Source: Pseudomonadota bacterium (GTDB taxonomy: Bacteria; Pseudomonadota; Alphaproteobacteria; Rhizobiales; Hyphomicrobiaceae). From it: a DNA stretch of 64,000 nucleotides. The notes below the pieces were generated by a model that was not told the origin of the DNA, ran no database searches, and saw nothing but the letters and a program-made list of their open reading frames with translations. The stretch spans positions 1-64,000 of the forward strand of contig JAFAFW010000020.1 in the NCBI GenBank assembly GCA_023423275.1. The letters are read 5' to 3'. The position numbers and the translations under genes are program-made. This document shows, piece by piece, positions 46,523 through 55,438 of the stretch; the stretch's first letter is position 1; every line of letters begins with the position of its first letter.

Positions 46523-47704
46523 TCACCAGTACCGGCGCCGCGCGTCGGTGATGAGGTGCGGCCCCGTCGCATCGATCACGACGGTTTCCTCGAAATCGCC
46601 CAACCAGCCGTCGCGCATCAGCGTCTTCTCGATGCACATCACCATCCCGGGCTTGATCCCGGCGGTCTCGTCGGGCACGAGCCACGGAGAATCCCAGCCC
46701 AGTCCAAGACCATGCCCAAGCCCGCTGAAGACACCCTTCCAGGCAAAGCCGGCGTCTTCCTGAGCCTTCTGACCAGCGCGCGCGACATCTGCAGCCGTCG
46801 CCCCTGGCGTCATGGCTGCCATCCCCGCCTCGACCACCGCAATCGCGGCTTCGAAGGCCGGGATCTGCTCCGGTACCGGCTGACCAATGGGACGCGCCCG
46901 GGCGAGATCGAAACAATAGCCGTTGAGCACGCCGGACAAGCCGACGCGGAACCATTCACCCTCGGCGAGGGGTTGCTTGGCGCCCCACGTTGGGAAACTG
47001 CACCGTGTCAACGTGGGACTGTCTCCACCACGGCCCGACGCCATGAACGAGTTGTACAGCGCCCCGCCTGCCGGCACGATCACGTTCATCGCGGCGGCGA
47101 CCACATCTCCGTGCGTGGCCCCAGGAACGGCGGCCTCCATCATCGCATCGATGGCCCGCGATCCGAGCTTCGAGGCCGCGCGAAGTTGCTCGATTTCGGC
47201 GGGCGATTTCAGGGAACGCAGGTCCATGAGAATGTGATCGGCCGGCTCGAACGTCACACCCGGCAAGGCGGCTTCGATCTGCTTGGCAACCGGTGCCGGC
47301 AGCGCATCGCCCGACACGAGACCGATGCGGCCCTTCGATAACGTCTTGCGCAGCGCTTCGATGGCCGCCTCGGTGACGAGATCCGCAATCACGATCCGGT
47401 CGCGCGGCATCGCAACCGTCTCGATATAGGGCAGATCCACGATCAAGGTCGGCTCGTCTCCGACGGGCATGATGAGGAAGGAGTGCGCACGGCTCGTCCA
47501 GGCGCCCGGCATATCCGGGATGAAGGGGAACGATGTGTAGTGGTTGGTCAGATAAAACACATCGCCGTAGCGATCGAGCCCGCCCCCGCCCCTGCCGCAA
47601 ACGAGAAGCCCGGCCAGCCCTTGCCCGGCAGCCGCGGCGAGTGCCTGGCGCCGACGCTCGGCAAACTCTTCCGTTGGCACGGGGGCTGCATCAAAGCCAC
47701 TCAT
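46523..47704 (-). CDS. M24 family (creatinase/Xaa-Pro dipeptidase-like) hydrolase
   Basis: A 393-aa two-domain protein: creatinase N-domain (about 1-160) and pita-bread M24 domain. Of the five usual metal ligands, the second Asp (GYCFDLAR), the His (GLGHGLG) and both Glu (CIEKTL, DFEETVV) are present, but the first Asp is replaced: the alignable segment reads RVGLSGVLNGY where most peptidases have VDLGA. Creatinase-type M24 enzymes also work without two metals, so a C-N hydrolase is possible. Start ATG 47704 with CGGAG upstream; first gene of the run, divergent from the 863-aa gene. Confidence 0.82.
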   Translation of the reverse strand: MSGFDAAPVPTEEFAERRRQALAAAAGQGLAGLLVCGRGGGGLDRYGDVFYLTNHYTSFPFIPDMPGAWTSRAHSFLIMPVGDEPTLIVDLPYIETVAMPRDRIVIADLVTEAAIEALRKTLSKGRIGLVSGDALPAPVAKQIEAALPGVTFEPADHILMDLRSLKSPAEIEQLRAASKLGSRAIDAMMEAAVPGATHGDVVAAAMNVIVPAGGALYNSFMASGRGGDSPTLTRCSFPTWGAKQPLAEGEWFRVGLSGVLNGYCFDLARARPIGQPVPEQIPAFEAAIAVVEAGMAAMTPGATAADVARAGQKAQEDAGFAWKGVFSGLGHGLGLGWDSPWLVPDETAGIKPGMVMCIEKTLMRDGWLGDFEETVVIDATGPHLITDARRRYW

Positions 47705-47815
47705 GTGAACTCCGGAATGATCGTTCCGCCGGGTTCAGCGACGTCGTCACGTTAGTGTCACGATGCGTCGCGCCCGACAAATGCAGAACAAGGTTGCGCT
47801 GTCGCTTATTTGGAG

Positions 47816-47829
47816 TGAAAACGTTTGCA
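47816..47829. promoter_or_regulatory. Candidate LacI/GalR-type operator
   Basis: TGAAAACGTTTGCA matches its own reverse complement at 12 of 14 positions around a central CG, the form typical of LacI/GalR-family operators. It lies in the divergent gap between the M24 hydrolase (starts 47704) and the 863-aa gene (ATG 47858). The island encodes a LacI regulator at 40503. Binding is inferred. Confidence 0.5.
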
Positions 47830-47857
47830 GTCGTCAAGCGGAATATGGATCGAGGCC

Positions 47858-50449
47858 ATGAACGCGCATGATGGAGGTCTGCCAGATCAGGGTTCGCCTG
47901 CCCTGAATCTCGCACTGCGTCCGGCTGCGCTGGTCATGGCTCCAGAGCGCGCTGCGGCCGCCTACCCCAACGCGCTGAGCTTCTCCCGCAGCACCCTGCG
48001 CAAGATGCTGCGGGAGCGCTGGCGCGTCGAACGGGTGCGTCTCGATCTCGACCCCGAAGGTCGTGGTGAAGCGCTTTACCAAATCACGGCTGGTGATTTT
48101 GTCTTTACCTTTTTTGCAATCTCCAAGGTGTTTCCGCCCGGCACCAAGGTCGACCGCAGCTTCGGCATCAACTGGGACGTGAGCGCCGCCATCTGCCAGG
48201 GAGACTGGACGGAAGAACGAGAGGCCATTCTGCGCGAGGAAATCCCCAAGCAGTACGACGGCCGCTATGACGCTGACGTGCTGTGCTTCTGCCGGGGAAA
48301 TCGCAGCGAGCGCATCTTCGATGAGGTCGTCGACACCCTCGCCTCCGGAGAACAGCCAGACACGGCGATGCTGGCAAGCGTCGGTTACATCCTTCGCTCC
48401 ACGGCCTTCGCAGGCAACGGCCTGTTCGGCATGGCGCCCTTCGAAGGCCTGGGTTCGGATCATCCCCTCGGTGCGCCGTATCAGGTGCAGATCCTCGCCG
48501 CGTTCATGTTGCGCGAGTTCGTTTTCGACCTTGTGGATTCCATGTCGCTCGCGCGTGGCGGCAAGGCCGTGACGCTGGACTCCAAGCTCAAGCGGTATCT
48601 GGGAGTAGGTAATTCTGCCGGGCTCGGATTGATCCCGTTTCTGGCCAACCATCCCAGGATCATCGATCGCTGGGTTCGTACTCACGAGGAAGCGCTTGCA
48701 TCCGCCCGCGCGCGGCCGGTCTCGGCGCGCGACCCGCTCGCAAACCAGTATCTCGGCCTCATCGACAAGGCCGCCACCTATTTCCGTGAAGATCCGCGCG
48801 ACGGCAACGGCATCTTCGCCAGCTTCGAGCAGCTTGGCGCGGAATTTCGATTGATCGGTTCGCGGGTACGGGAGCAGTTTGTCCGGCAGCCGCAGCCCGT
48901 CCTGTGGTCCTCAGTGATCGATCCGGCGTGCGCCGGCCTTCACCTCGAGACCGTCGAGATCGCCAACGGATTGCTGCTGGAACTGTATGCCGATCTCGTA
49001 AGCCGCGGCGAAGCTGCGATGGCCGCGAACGAAGTGGCGGATCTCGATCCCACGATGCCGGTCGCCACGCTGCGCGAGATCGCCGACCGCGATTTCGCCT
49101 GGCTGCAGGCTAGCCGGTCCGCGGCTCCCGAAGACACAGGCTACTTCTGGTATTATCCGGTCGAAGCGCCCTACGAGCCCCGCCGTGCCGTCCGTGGGCG
49201 GGGACTTGGCTACGAATACGAGACGCCGATGGATCTGCCCCGCGCCATTGCCGCGCTCAGTAGCACCATCGCACAGGCACCGGCAAACATGACAGTGGCC
49301 GAGCTGGCAGCGCGGCATCCGGATCTCCGCGCCATCATCAGCCGCGTACAGGCGACAGCCGGCTTCGGCTATGCCGACCTTCACCAGAACTACATCGCCG
49401 GCAGCTTCACACCGTTCGCGGCGTGCCGCTTCCTGCTCTCGTTCTACGGCATGGAGAAATTCGATCCGCGTCTGCCACGCTCGACCAAAGGTGCATTGCT
49501 GCAAGGTGCGCCTCTCGCCGGCGAAATCGAACACGGCATCGAAGGCGAATGGCCGTTTCCGTTGGCCCCGCAGTTTTCAACCGGTGGACCGGATCGCGAC
49601 GTCAAACTCACGCCGCTGCGGTCCCTGGAGTCGCCGGAGGTCTCGGTCAAAGCCATTCAAGAGCTCGCCGATGCGCCGATCGTGCAACGCGATCCGACGC
49701 ATATCTTCCCGCTGGAGCTGCGCAAGCTGTTCACCAAAGCATTCCTCTCTCAGGGCTGCACTCTCGGCGTCGCGGAAGACCTGACCCGTCTGGTGCAAAC
49801 AGCGGCAACCGTGGGATCCGACAGCCTGGATAACGTTCTCGACGGCTTCGATCATTGGTCGCCCGCGTCGACGCCCCAACTCCTCTCGCCGCTGCGCATC
49901 GATGGCGCCAATGGGCCTGGCCTCACGTCTCTCCTGTCAGCGATGGACCTGGCATGCGTCGCCGCCCAGGATGGCGAAACATCGGTTTGCCGGATCGACA
50001 ACGCGCGGCCCTCTCCGCTTCTTGGGGCGGCGGCACTCATCGCGGCGCGCCGCGGCTTTCTCACCGTGATCGCCGACTGCAATACTGGCGAGACCTGGGC
50101 ATCCGGCATGGGGCTCGAGGGACCCTGGCTGATGCAGTCTCCTAATCCGTGGCAACCTCCGGCAAGCGAGACGCAGTCCGCCCGCGACATTGCCAGGCTC
50201 CTGGGGGCGATCCGCGTCGCGAGCGGTGCGAGCGTCGTTGTCGCCTGCGAGAAGCCGATGGGTTCGATCGATCCAGAGGACGTCAGTTGTGTGCGTTGCT
50301 GGAACGCGCAGGAACTCGCACGCGCCACCGAAATCATGAACACGCGAGGCCTGCCTATCGGTCCGGCAACGTTCAAACGGCTATTCGCTCTTGCCAAACG
50401 CGCGCTGGTGCCCGAACACATCGAGAAGCAGATCGTCCCGACAGCATGA
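47858..50449 (+). CDS. Uncharacterised 863-aa protein, probable two-part fusion
   Basis: I do not recognise a defined function. The ATG 47858 is the first plausible start; a TTG 11 codons upstream would overlap the LacI-type site. No signal peptide or membrane helix. Residues about 40-600 read like a conserved hypothetical family I remember from proteobacteria (AYPNALSFSRSTLRKMLRER start, RYLGVGNSAGLGLIPFL core with a Gly-rich loop). Residues about 616-863 resemble DUF3726 at both ends (LFTKAFLSQGCTLGVAEDLT; TFKRLFALAKRALVPEHIEK). Separate genes in other genomes, as I recall, so this looks like a fusion. Stop lies nine bases before the FAD oxidase start: same operon. Possible ligand-binding or assembly role only by context. 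Confidence 0.6.
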   Translation: MNAHDGGLPDQGSPALNLALRPAALVMAPERAAAAYPNALSFSRSTLRKMLRERWRVERVRLDLDPEGRGEALYQITAGDFVFTFFAISKVFPPGTKVDRSFGINWDVSAAICQGDWTEEREAILREEIPKQYDGRYDADVLCFCRGNRSERIFDEVVDTLASGEQPDTAMLASVGYILRSTAFAGNGLFGMAPFEGLGSDHPLGAPYQVQILAAFMLREFVFDLVDSMSLARGGKAVTLDSKLKRYLGVGNSAGLGLIPFLANHPRIIDRWVRTHEEALASARARPVSARDPLANQYLGLIDKAATYFREDPRDGNGIFASFEQLGAEFRLIGSRVREQFVRQPQPVLWSSVIDPACAGLHLETVEIANGLLLELYADLVSRGEAAMAANEVADLDPTMPVATLREIADRDFAWLQASRSAAPEDTGYFWYYPVEAPYEPRRAVRGRGLGYEYETPMDLPRAIAALSSTIAQAPANMTVAELAARHPDLRAIISRVQATAGFGYADLHQNYIAGSFTPFAACRFLLSFYGMEKFDPRLPRSTKGALLQGAPLAGEIEHGIEGEWPFPLAPQFSTGGPDRDVKLTPLRSLESPEVSVKAIQELADAPIVQRDPTHIFPLELRKLFTKAFLSQGCTLGVAEDLTRLVQTAATVGSDSLDNVLDGFDHWSPASTPQLLSPLRIDGANGPGLTSLLSAMDLACVAAQDGETSVCRIDNARPSPLLGAAALIAARRGFLTVIADCNTGETWASGMGLEGPWLMQSPNPWQPPASETQSARDIARLLGAIRVASGASVVVACEKPMGSIDPEDVSCVRCWNAQELARATEIMNTRGLPIGPATFKRLFALAKRALVPEHIEKQIVPTA

Positions 50450-50458
50450 GGTCGCAAC

Positions 50459-51748
50459 GTGTCCCGGGGGAAATTCACCAGCATTTGGGCAGCCACGGCT
50501 AACGTCCCTGCCACGACTTATGATCGGCTGGACGGGCAGATCGAGGCCGATGTCGCCGTCGTGGGCGGCGGCTTCTGCGGGCTGTCCACCGCACTGCATC
50601 TGGCGGAGGCCGGCGTATCGGTCTGCCTGCTCGAAGCCGAAACGATCGGCTTCGGCGCCAGTGGACGCAACGGCGGTCATGCCAATCCCGGCTTCAAGTT
50701 CGGGCAGGAGATCCTGGAGAAGAAATTCGGCGACGCCGGGCGTGGCATGTTCCGGATGGGTGAGGATGCGGTGGATTTCCTCGCCGACCTGATCGCGCGA
50801 AAGAATTTGGATTGCCGTTTCCGGCGACCCGGCGTCATCCGCCTCGCGCACAGCGCCCACGCCCTGCAGTATGTGAAAGAGGCACACAAAGGGCTCGTCG
50901 CCCGCGGCATCGCGGCTCGACTTCTTTCGGCTGAGGAAGCTGCGGAACTGGTGGGCACCAACCGCTATCTCGGCGGCCTGATCGATCCGCGCGGCGGCAA
51001 CCTGCATCCGCTCGATCTCTCGCGCGAACTGGCGCGTGTTGCGGCGGAAGCGGGCGTCCGCATTTATACCGACAGCCGCGTCACCGCACTGACACCCAAA
51101 GGGCATCGCTGGCAGGTTTCAAGCCCGCACGGTCAGGTTCTGGCGAGCCAGGTCGTCGTGGCCACCAATGCCTATACCGACGGGCTCATTCCCGGGCTTG
51201 CCCAGAGTGTGATCCCGGTCAACAGCTTCCAGGTTGCGACCGAACCCGTCGAAGGCTCAGCCGGTGACGCGATCCTTCCCGGCGGCCATGCGGTCTACGA
51301 CAGCCGCCGCCTCGTGCTCTATTTCCGTAAGACGCCGGAAGGGCGCGTCATGGTCGGCGGGCGCGCGTCATTCTCCGGAAGCGCCGATGATCAGCGCAAC
51401 GCGGGCGACTATAGCGTCCTTGAACGGGTTGTATCTGACATCTTCCCGAGCCTGAAAGGTGTTCCGATCGTCTATCGCTGGACCGGCCTCGTTTGTATCA
51501 CCCCGGATTTCCTGCCTCACTATCACATGCCGGCCCCAGGGTTGCACGTCGCGCTGGGCTTCAACGGCCGCGGCGTGGCGATGGCCAATCGCGTCGGAGC
51601 GTGGCTGGCCAATAACCTGACCGGCAAGGATGACGCGGGCAGCATCCCGCAGACACCGATCAGCTCTATTCCCTTCCATGCCTTCCGCCGTCCTGCGCTG
51701 GACGTGTATATGCGCTGGAATGCTTGGATGGATAAATTAGGGCGGTAG
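50459..51748 (+). CDS. FAD-dependent amine oxidase (PuuB/DAO family)
   Basis: A 429-aa glycine/D-amino acid oxidase-fold flavoprotein. The dinucleotide motif VVGGGFCGL lies near residues 34-42, with FGASGRNGGHANPG following as in gamma-glutamylputrescine oxidases. The C-terminal GFNGRGVAMANRVG block binds FAD. Start GTG 50459 with GAGG seven bases upstream. Context with a glutamine-synthetase-like ligase and aldehyde dehydrogenases suggests oxidation of a gamma-glutamyl amine; related flavoproteins also oxidise N-methyl-AEP in phosphonate clusters. The choice cannot be made from sequence. Confidence 0.85.
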   Translation: MSRGKFTSIWAATANVPATTYDRLDGQIEADVAVVGGGFCGLSTALHLAEAGVSVCLLEAETIGFGASGRNGGHANPGFKFGQEILEKKFGDAGRGMFRMGEDAVDFLADLIARKNLDCRFRRPGVIRLAHSAHALQYVKEAHKGLVARGIAARLLSAEEAAELVGTNRYLGGLIDPRGGNLHPLDLSRELARVAAEAGVRIYTDSRVTALTPKGHRWQVSSPHGQVLASQVVVATNAYTDGLIPGLAQSVIPVNSFQVATEPVEGSAGDAILPGGHAVYDSRRLVLYFRKTPEGRVMVGGRASFSGSADDQRNAGDYSVLERVVSDIFPSLKGVPIVYRWTGLVCITPDFLPHYHMPAPGLHVALGFNGRGVAMANRVGAWLANNLTGKDDAGSIPQTPISSIPFHAFRRPALDVYMRWNAWMDKLGR

Positions 51749-51762
51749 GTCTGCCTTATTTT

Positions 51763-51776
51763 CGCTGGCGCCAGCG
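51763..51776. repeat. Perfect 14-bp palindrome after the FAD oxidase gene
   Basis: CGCTGGCGCCAGCG is its own reverse complement, 14 bp after the oxidase stop, in the 264-bp gap before the SDR gene. It could be an operator or part of a terminator stem, but no T-run follows. The rest of the gap holds no gene I can support. Confidence 0.5.
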
Positions 51777-51973
51777 CCGCGAACTAATTCGTTGTTGTTT
51801 CAGCACTATCGCCGCCGCCCCCGGGCGCACAGCATTGCGCTGGACAATCTTCCGCGATCTGATTTCATGTTGATCGTCCGAATTGCGCCGCGGTTCAGTC
51901 CCAGGCGCACCCGAATCCCCCGGCTATTTAGAGGTCGTTAGTCGAATCAGCGTTGAGTAAGCGTCGTCGGGGG

Positions 51974-52000
51974 CCTCGCGGGCCCTTGGGGGGCGCGAGG
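51974..52000 (+). promoter_or_regulatory. Hairpin that includes the SDR ribosome binding region
   Basis: CCTCGCG (51974-51980) pairs with CGCGAGG (51994-52000). The right arm runs into the GAGGAGG ribosome binding site of the downstream gene (ATG 52013), so folding would partly hide it. Confidence 0.35.
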
Positions 52001-52012
52001 AGGACGGGGTCT

Positions 52013-52765
52013 ATGTTGATGAGCGTGATTGAAGCTGGCGTGTGCGTCGGTGCGTATCCGGAACTGGCCGGCAAAAGAATCCTCATTACAGGGATGGAAC
52101 TTGGCAGCGGTGTCGATCTGGCCCGCGCGTTCGCCGAACAGGGCTGCCGCATCGTTCTCCATACCACCGCGGTCGGAGAAGAATGCGACGCCGTTCTCGA
52201 GATGCTGGCGCGCAACGCGTCCGACTTGCAGGTCTATAACGAACCCCTCGATACGATGGATTCCGCCATCCGCTTCACCCAGCTCGCCGCCAAGGCCTAT
52301 GGCGGGCTCGATGCTGCCGTGAACCTGGTCAAGCTTGACCTGTCGGGCGGCAATCACGGCACAAGCGCCGACAGTGCGGAACGCGTCATGGCAGACCAGC
52401 TTCACAACGCGTGCCTCATGACGCGGATCGCTGCCAACCGGATGCGGCTGACGTGGGCCGAAGGACTGATCCTCAACGTGGCGGTCTGCCCGACGCCGCG
52501 GACGGGGCGCGAATCAGCACTTCTTTCCATCGCCCGCGCGATGCTGGCGAGCATGACCCGCGCCGAAGCTCAACACTGGGCCGAGCAGGCCATCCGCATC
52601 AACGCAGTGGCCCCGTGTGCGGATTCGTTCCTTTCCGAGCCGTGCCTCACGTCGGAGCCGGATGTGGCCGCGCTCGCGCTCTACCTCGCGACCGGACAGG
52701 GCAAGGAATTGTCGGGCCTTGTGTTCGACCTCGGGCAAAGATCAGCGATGAGCCGGGCAGCCTGA
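52013..52765 (+). CDS. Degenerate SDR-fold protein
   Basis: A 250-aa Rossmann-fold protein. The cofactor loop is kept as TGMELGSG near residue 27-34, but the active site is not: NNAG is VNLV, the Ser region reads LNVAVCPT, and the Y-x3-K position reads LSIAR, so both catalytic residues are replaced. FDLGQRSAMS near the C-terminus keeps the SDR end block. Possibly a non-catalytic binding partner or a modified enzyme. Start ATG 52013 after GAGGAGG. Ends 12 bases from the convergent alcohol dehydrogenase gene. Confidence 0.75.
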   Translation: MLMSVIEAGVCVGAYPELAGKRILITGMELGSGVDLARAFAEQGCRIVLHTTAVGEECDAVLEMLARNASDLQVYNEPLDTMDSAIRFTQLAAKAYGGLDAAVNLVKLDLSGGNHGTSADSAERVMADQLHNACLMTRIAANRMRLTWAEGLILNVAVCPTPRTGRESALLSIARAMLASMTRAEAQHWAEQAIRINAVAPCADSFLSEPCLTSEPDVAALALYLATGQGKELSGLVFDLGQRSAMSRAA

Positions 52766-52777
52766 GGCTGCCTCGCC

Positions 52778-53935
52778 TCAGAGGCGGCCTGCGAACGCGG
52801 CTTCGTACAGCTTGCGGCAGGTGGCTTCATCAAGGGGAATGGGGTTTCCGCCAGCGGTGGGATCCTTGGGCGCCATCCGACTCATTTCGTCGATCTTGGC
52901 ATCGTCGACCTTGAGCCCGCCGAGTGTATGCGGCACACCGGTTTCCTCGCGCAGCTTCAGCACCCAGTCGAGGAATGCGCCGAACTCGGGCTTCAGCCCG
53001 ACATAGGCCGCGAGACGCACGATCTTGTCCTCGATCGCCGGGCGGTTGAACGCCAGCACGTAGGGCATGAACACCGCGTTGGTCATGCCGTGGTGCGTGT
53101 CGTACATCGCGCCAACCGGATGTGAGAGCGCATGGATCGCGCCCAGCGCCTTCTGGAAGGCGGTCGCCCCCATGGCTGCCGCCGACATCATATCGGCGCG
53201 CGCTTCCAGATCCTGGCCATTCGCCGCCGCACGCGGCAGGCATTCCTTCACAAGCCGGATACCCTCGACGGCAATGCCGTCCGCCATCGGGTGATAGAAC
53301 GGCCCGCAATAAGCTTCGAGACAATGGGCCAGCGCGTCCATCCCGGTGCCAACCGTAATGGACTTTGGCATGCCAACCGTCAGTTCCGGATCGCAGATCG
53401 TCACCCTCGGCATCATCAACGGATGGAAGATGACCTTCTTGGTATGAGTGGCCTCATCGGTGATAACGCCCGCACGGCCGACTTCGGAACCCGTGCCCGC
53501 CGTCGTCGGCACAGCGACGATCGGCGCAATACCGACCGGATCGGCGCGCGTCCACCAGTCGTCGACATCCTCGAAATCCCACATCGGCCGTGTCTGTCCG
53601 GCCATGAACGCGATGACCTTGCCCGCATCAAGCGCCGAGCCGCCGCCGAACGCTATGACGCCGTCATGCTTGCCATTGCGCAGCACAGCGATGCCAGCCG
53701 CGACGTTGGCCGACACCGGATTGGGCTTCACATCGCTGAACACAGCAGCCGGAACGCCATCGCCGCTCAGAACGTCGAGCGCCCGCTGGGTGATGGGCAG
53801 TTTTGCCAGGACCGGGTCGGTGACGAGCAGCGGGTGCTGCATCCCGGTTGATTTCACGGCCTGCGCCAGTTCAGAGATACGGCCTGCACCGAAGCGCACT
53901 GCTGTCGGATAGTTCCAGTTGCCAACGAGTTTCAT
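52778..53935 (-). CDS. Iron-containing alcohol dehydrogenase
   Basis: A 385-aa group III alcohol dehydrogenase. NAD-binding GGGSALDAGK near residue 97 and the iron ligands in MDALAHCLEAY, SHPVGAMYDTHHG are visible. It interconverts an aldehyde or semialdehyde and its alcohol. In phosphonate pathways members act on phosphonoacetaldehyde/hydroxyethylphosphonate; here the substrate is open. Last gene of the run that starts with the AEP transporter, 37 bp after the aldehyde dehydrogenase gene. Confidence 0.92.
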   Translation of the reverse strand: MKLVGNWNYPTAVRFGAGRISELAQAVKSTGMQHPLLVTDPVLAKLPITQRALDVLSGDGVPAAVFSDVKPNPVSANVAAGIAVLRNGKHDGVIAFGGGSALDAGKVIAFMAGQTRPMWDFEDVDDWWTRADPVGIAPIVAVPTTAGTGSEVGRAGVITDEATHTKKVIFHPLMMPRVTICDPELTVGMPKSITVGTGMDALAHCLEAYCGPFYHPMADGIAVEGIRLVKECLPRAAANGQDLEARADMMSAAAMGATAFQKALGAIHALSHPVGAMYDTHHGMTNAVFMPYVLAFNRPAIEDKIVRLAAYVGLKPEFGAFLDWVLKLREETGVPHTLGGLKVDDAKIDEMSRMAPKDPTAGGNPIPLDEATCRKLYEAAFAGRL

Positions 53936-53972
53936 GGGTATCGTGCTCAGTCCTGAAAAGGAGATCGAATTC

Positions 53973-55355
53973 TCAAACTTCGCGCAGATGATAGCTTTTC
54001 GGCCGCGTCAGCGCCTCGTAGCCGATCCGCGATAATCCGGCGCCGCGGCCGGTATCCTTGACGCCGGTCCACGCAAGCGTCGGATCGAGGTAATCGCAGC
54101 GGTTCATGAACAGCGTGCCGGTTTCGATCTCCGCGCCGATTTGCTTCGCCGCCGCAAGATCAGTCGTCCAGACCGAAGCCGTCAGACCGTAGGGCGAATC
54201 GTTCATCAGCTTTACGGCTTCTGCGTCGTCCGACACCTTCATAATACCAACCACCGGACCGAAGCTTTCTTCCATCATCACCTTCATGCCGTGATCGACA
54301 TCCGTCAGAACCTGGGGCGCCAGCCACGGGGTGCCGTCCTGATTGCGCCTGAAGGCTGAAGCATCAACGTGCCCCTTGGCCCCCTTGCCGACAGCTTCCG
54401 CCGTATGTCCGCGCACCAGATCGGCGAACCGGGTGGCGGCCATCGGACCGAGCGTCGTCGCCTGATCGAGCGGGTCGTCCAGAACGTACTGACGCGTCAG
54501 CGCCACGAATCCTTCGACGAACGGCTGGTAAATCTCCGCAGCGACGTAGATGCGTTCGATCCCGCAACAGCTCTGACCGGAATTGAAGAACGCCCCATCG
54601 ACAAGGTTTTCGACGGCATGTTCAAGCTTCGCATCGGCACGGACGTAGGCGGGGTCCTTGCCTCCCAGCTCGAGGGCGACCGACGTGAACGTCCCGGCTG
54701 CGGCGCGCTCGATCGCACGCCCCGCCTCCACGCTGCCCGTAAAGGTGACGTGATCAACCGCGCCGGAGCCGAGCAGCTTCGCGGTATCCTGGTGGCTGAG
54801 GGCGAGGTTCTGGAACAACCCAGCGGGCAGCCCCGCCTTGTCAAAGGCCTGCTGGAAACGCTCACCCGTCAACAGCGTCTGCGATGCCGCTTTCAGGATG
54901 ACGGCATTGCCGGCGATCAGTCCCGGAACGATGGTGTTGACGGCCGTGAGGTATGGATAATTCCACGGCGCAACGACCAGCAGCAGCCCCAACGGATCGC
55001 GACGAATGTAGCGCTTAAATCCCGCCTTGGGCTCGGGAACGATCGGCGCCAGTGCCTCCTCGGCCAAACCCGCCATGGTCGTGACGCGGTCCGCGAACGA
55101 GTTGAACTCACCGCCGTAACGCACCGGACGGCCCATCTGCACCGCCAGCTCATGAGCGATTTCGGGATTGAGCTCGCGCATGACCTCCAGAAAGCGCATC
55201 ATGAGCGCGGCGCGATCCTTGACCGGAACACGGCGCCATTCCCGCTGGGCAATGCGGGCACGGTTCAGAGCAGCTTCGATCTGGCCCGCCGTCGCCGTGG
55301 CACGACGCGCCACCTCGCGTCCGTCAATAGGCGAAATACAGACGACTTCCGACAT
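53973..55355 (-). CDS. Aldehyde dehydrogenase family protein
   Basis: A 460-aa aldehyde dehydrogenase with VVAPWNYPYL near 127, GSVEAG near 207, general base E229 in LELGGKDP and nucleophile C263 in NSGQSCCG. Not closely matched to the two other aldehyde dehydrogenases in the island. In a PuuA/PuuB-like scheme it would oxidise a gamma-glutamyl aminoaldehyde (PuuC role). Lies between the ligase gene (83 bp upstream) and the alcohol dehydrogenase. Confidence 0.9.
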   Translation of the reverse strand: MSEVVCISPIDGREVARRATATAGQIEAALNRARIAQREWRRVPVKDRAALMMRFLEVMRELNPEIAHELAVQMGRPVRYGGEFNSFADRVTTMAGLAEEALAPIVPEPKAGFKRYIRRDPLGLLLVVAPWNYPYLTAVNTIVPGLIAGNAVILKAASQTLLTGERFQQAFDKAGLPAGLFQNLALSHQDTAKLLGSGAVDHVTFTGSVEAGRAIERAAAGTFTSVALELGGKDPAYVRADAKLEHAVENLVDGAFFNSGQSCCGIERIYVAAEIYQPFVEGFVALTRQYVLDDPLDQATTLGPMAATRFADLVRGHTAEAVGKGAKGHVDASAFRRNQDGTPWLAPQVLTDVDHGMKVMMEESFGPVVGIMKVSDDAEAVKLMNDSPYGLTASVWTTDLAAAKQIGAEIETGTLFMNRCDYLDPTLAWTGVKDTGRGAGLSRIGYEALTRPKSYHLREV

Positions 55356-55438
55356 GGCTCAGACCCTGGTGTCCCGGTTCGCACTCGCGATAGGGTTATG
55401 GTTTCGACCGCACGGCGGCGCTGCGGTATTTGAACGCG

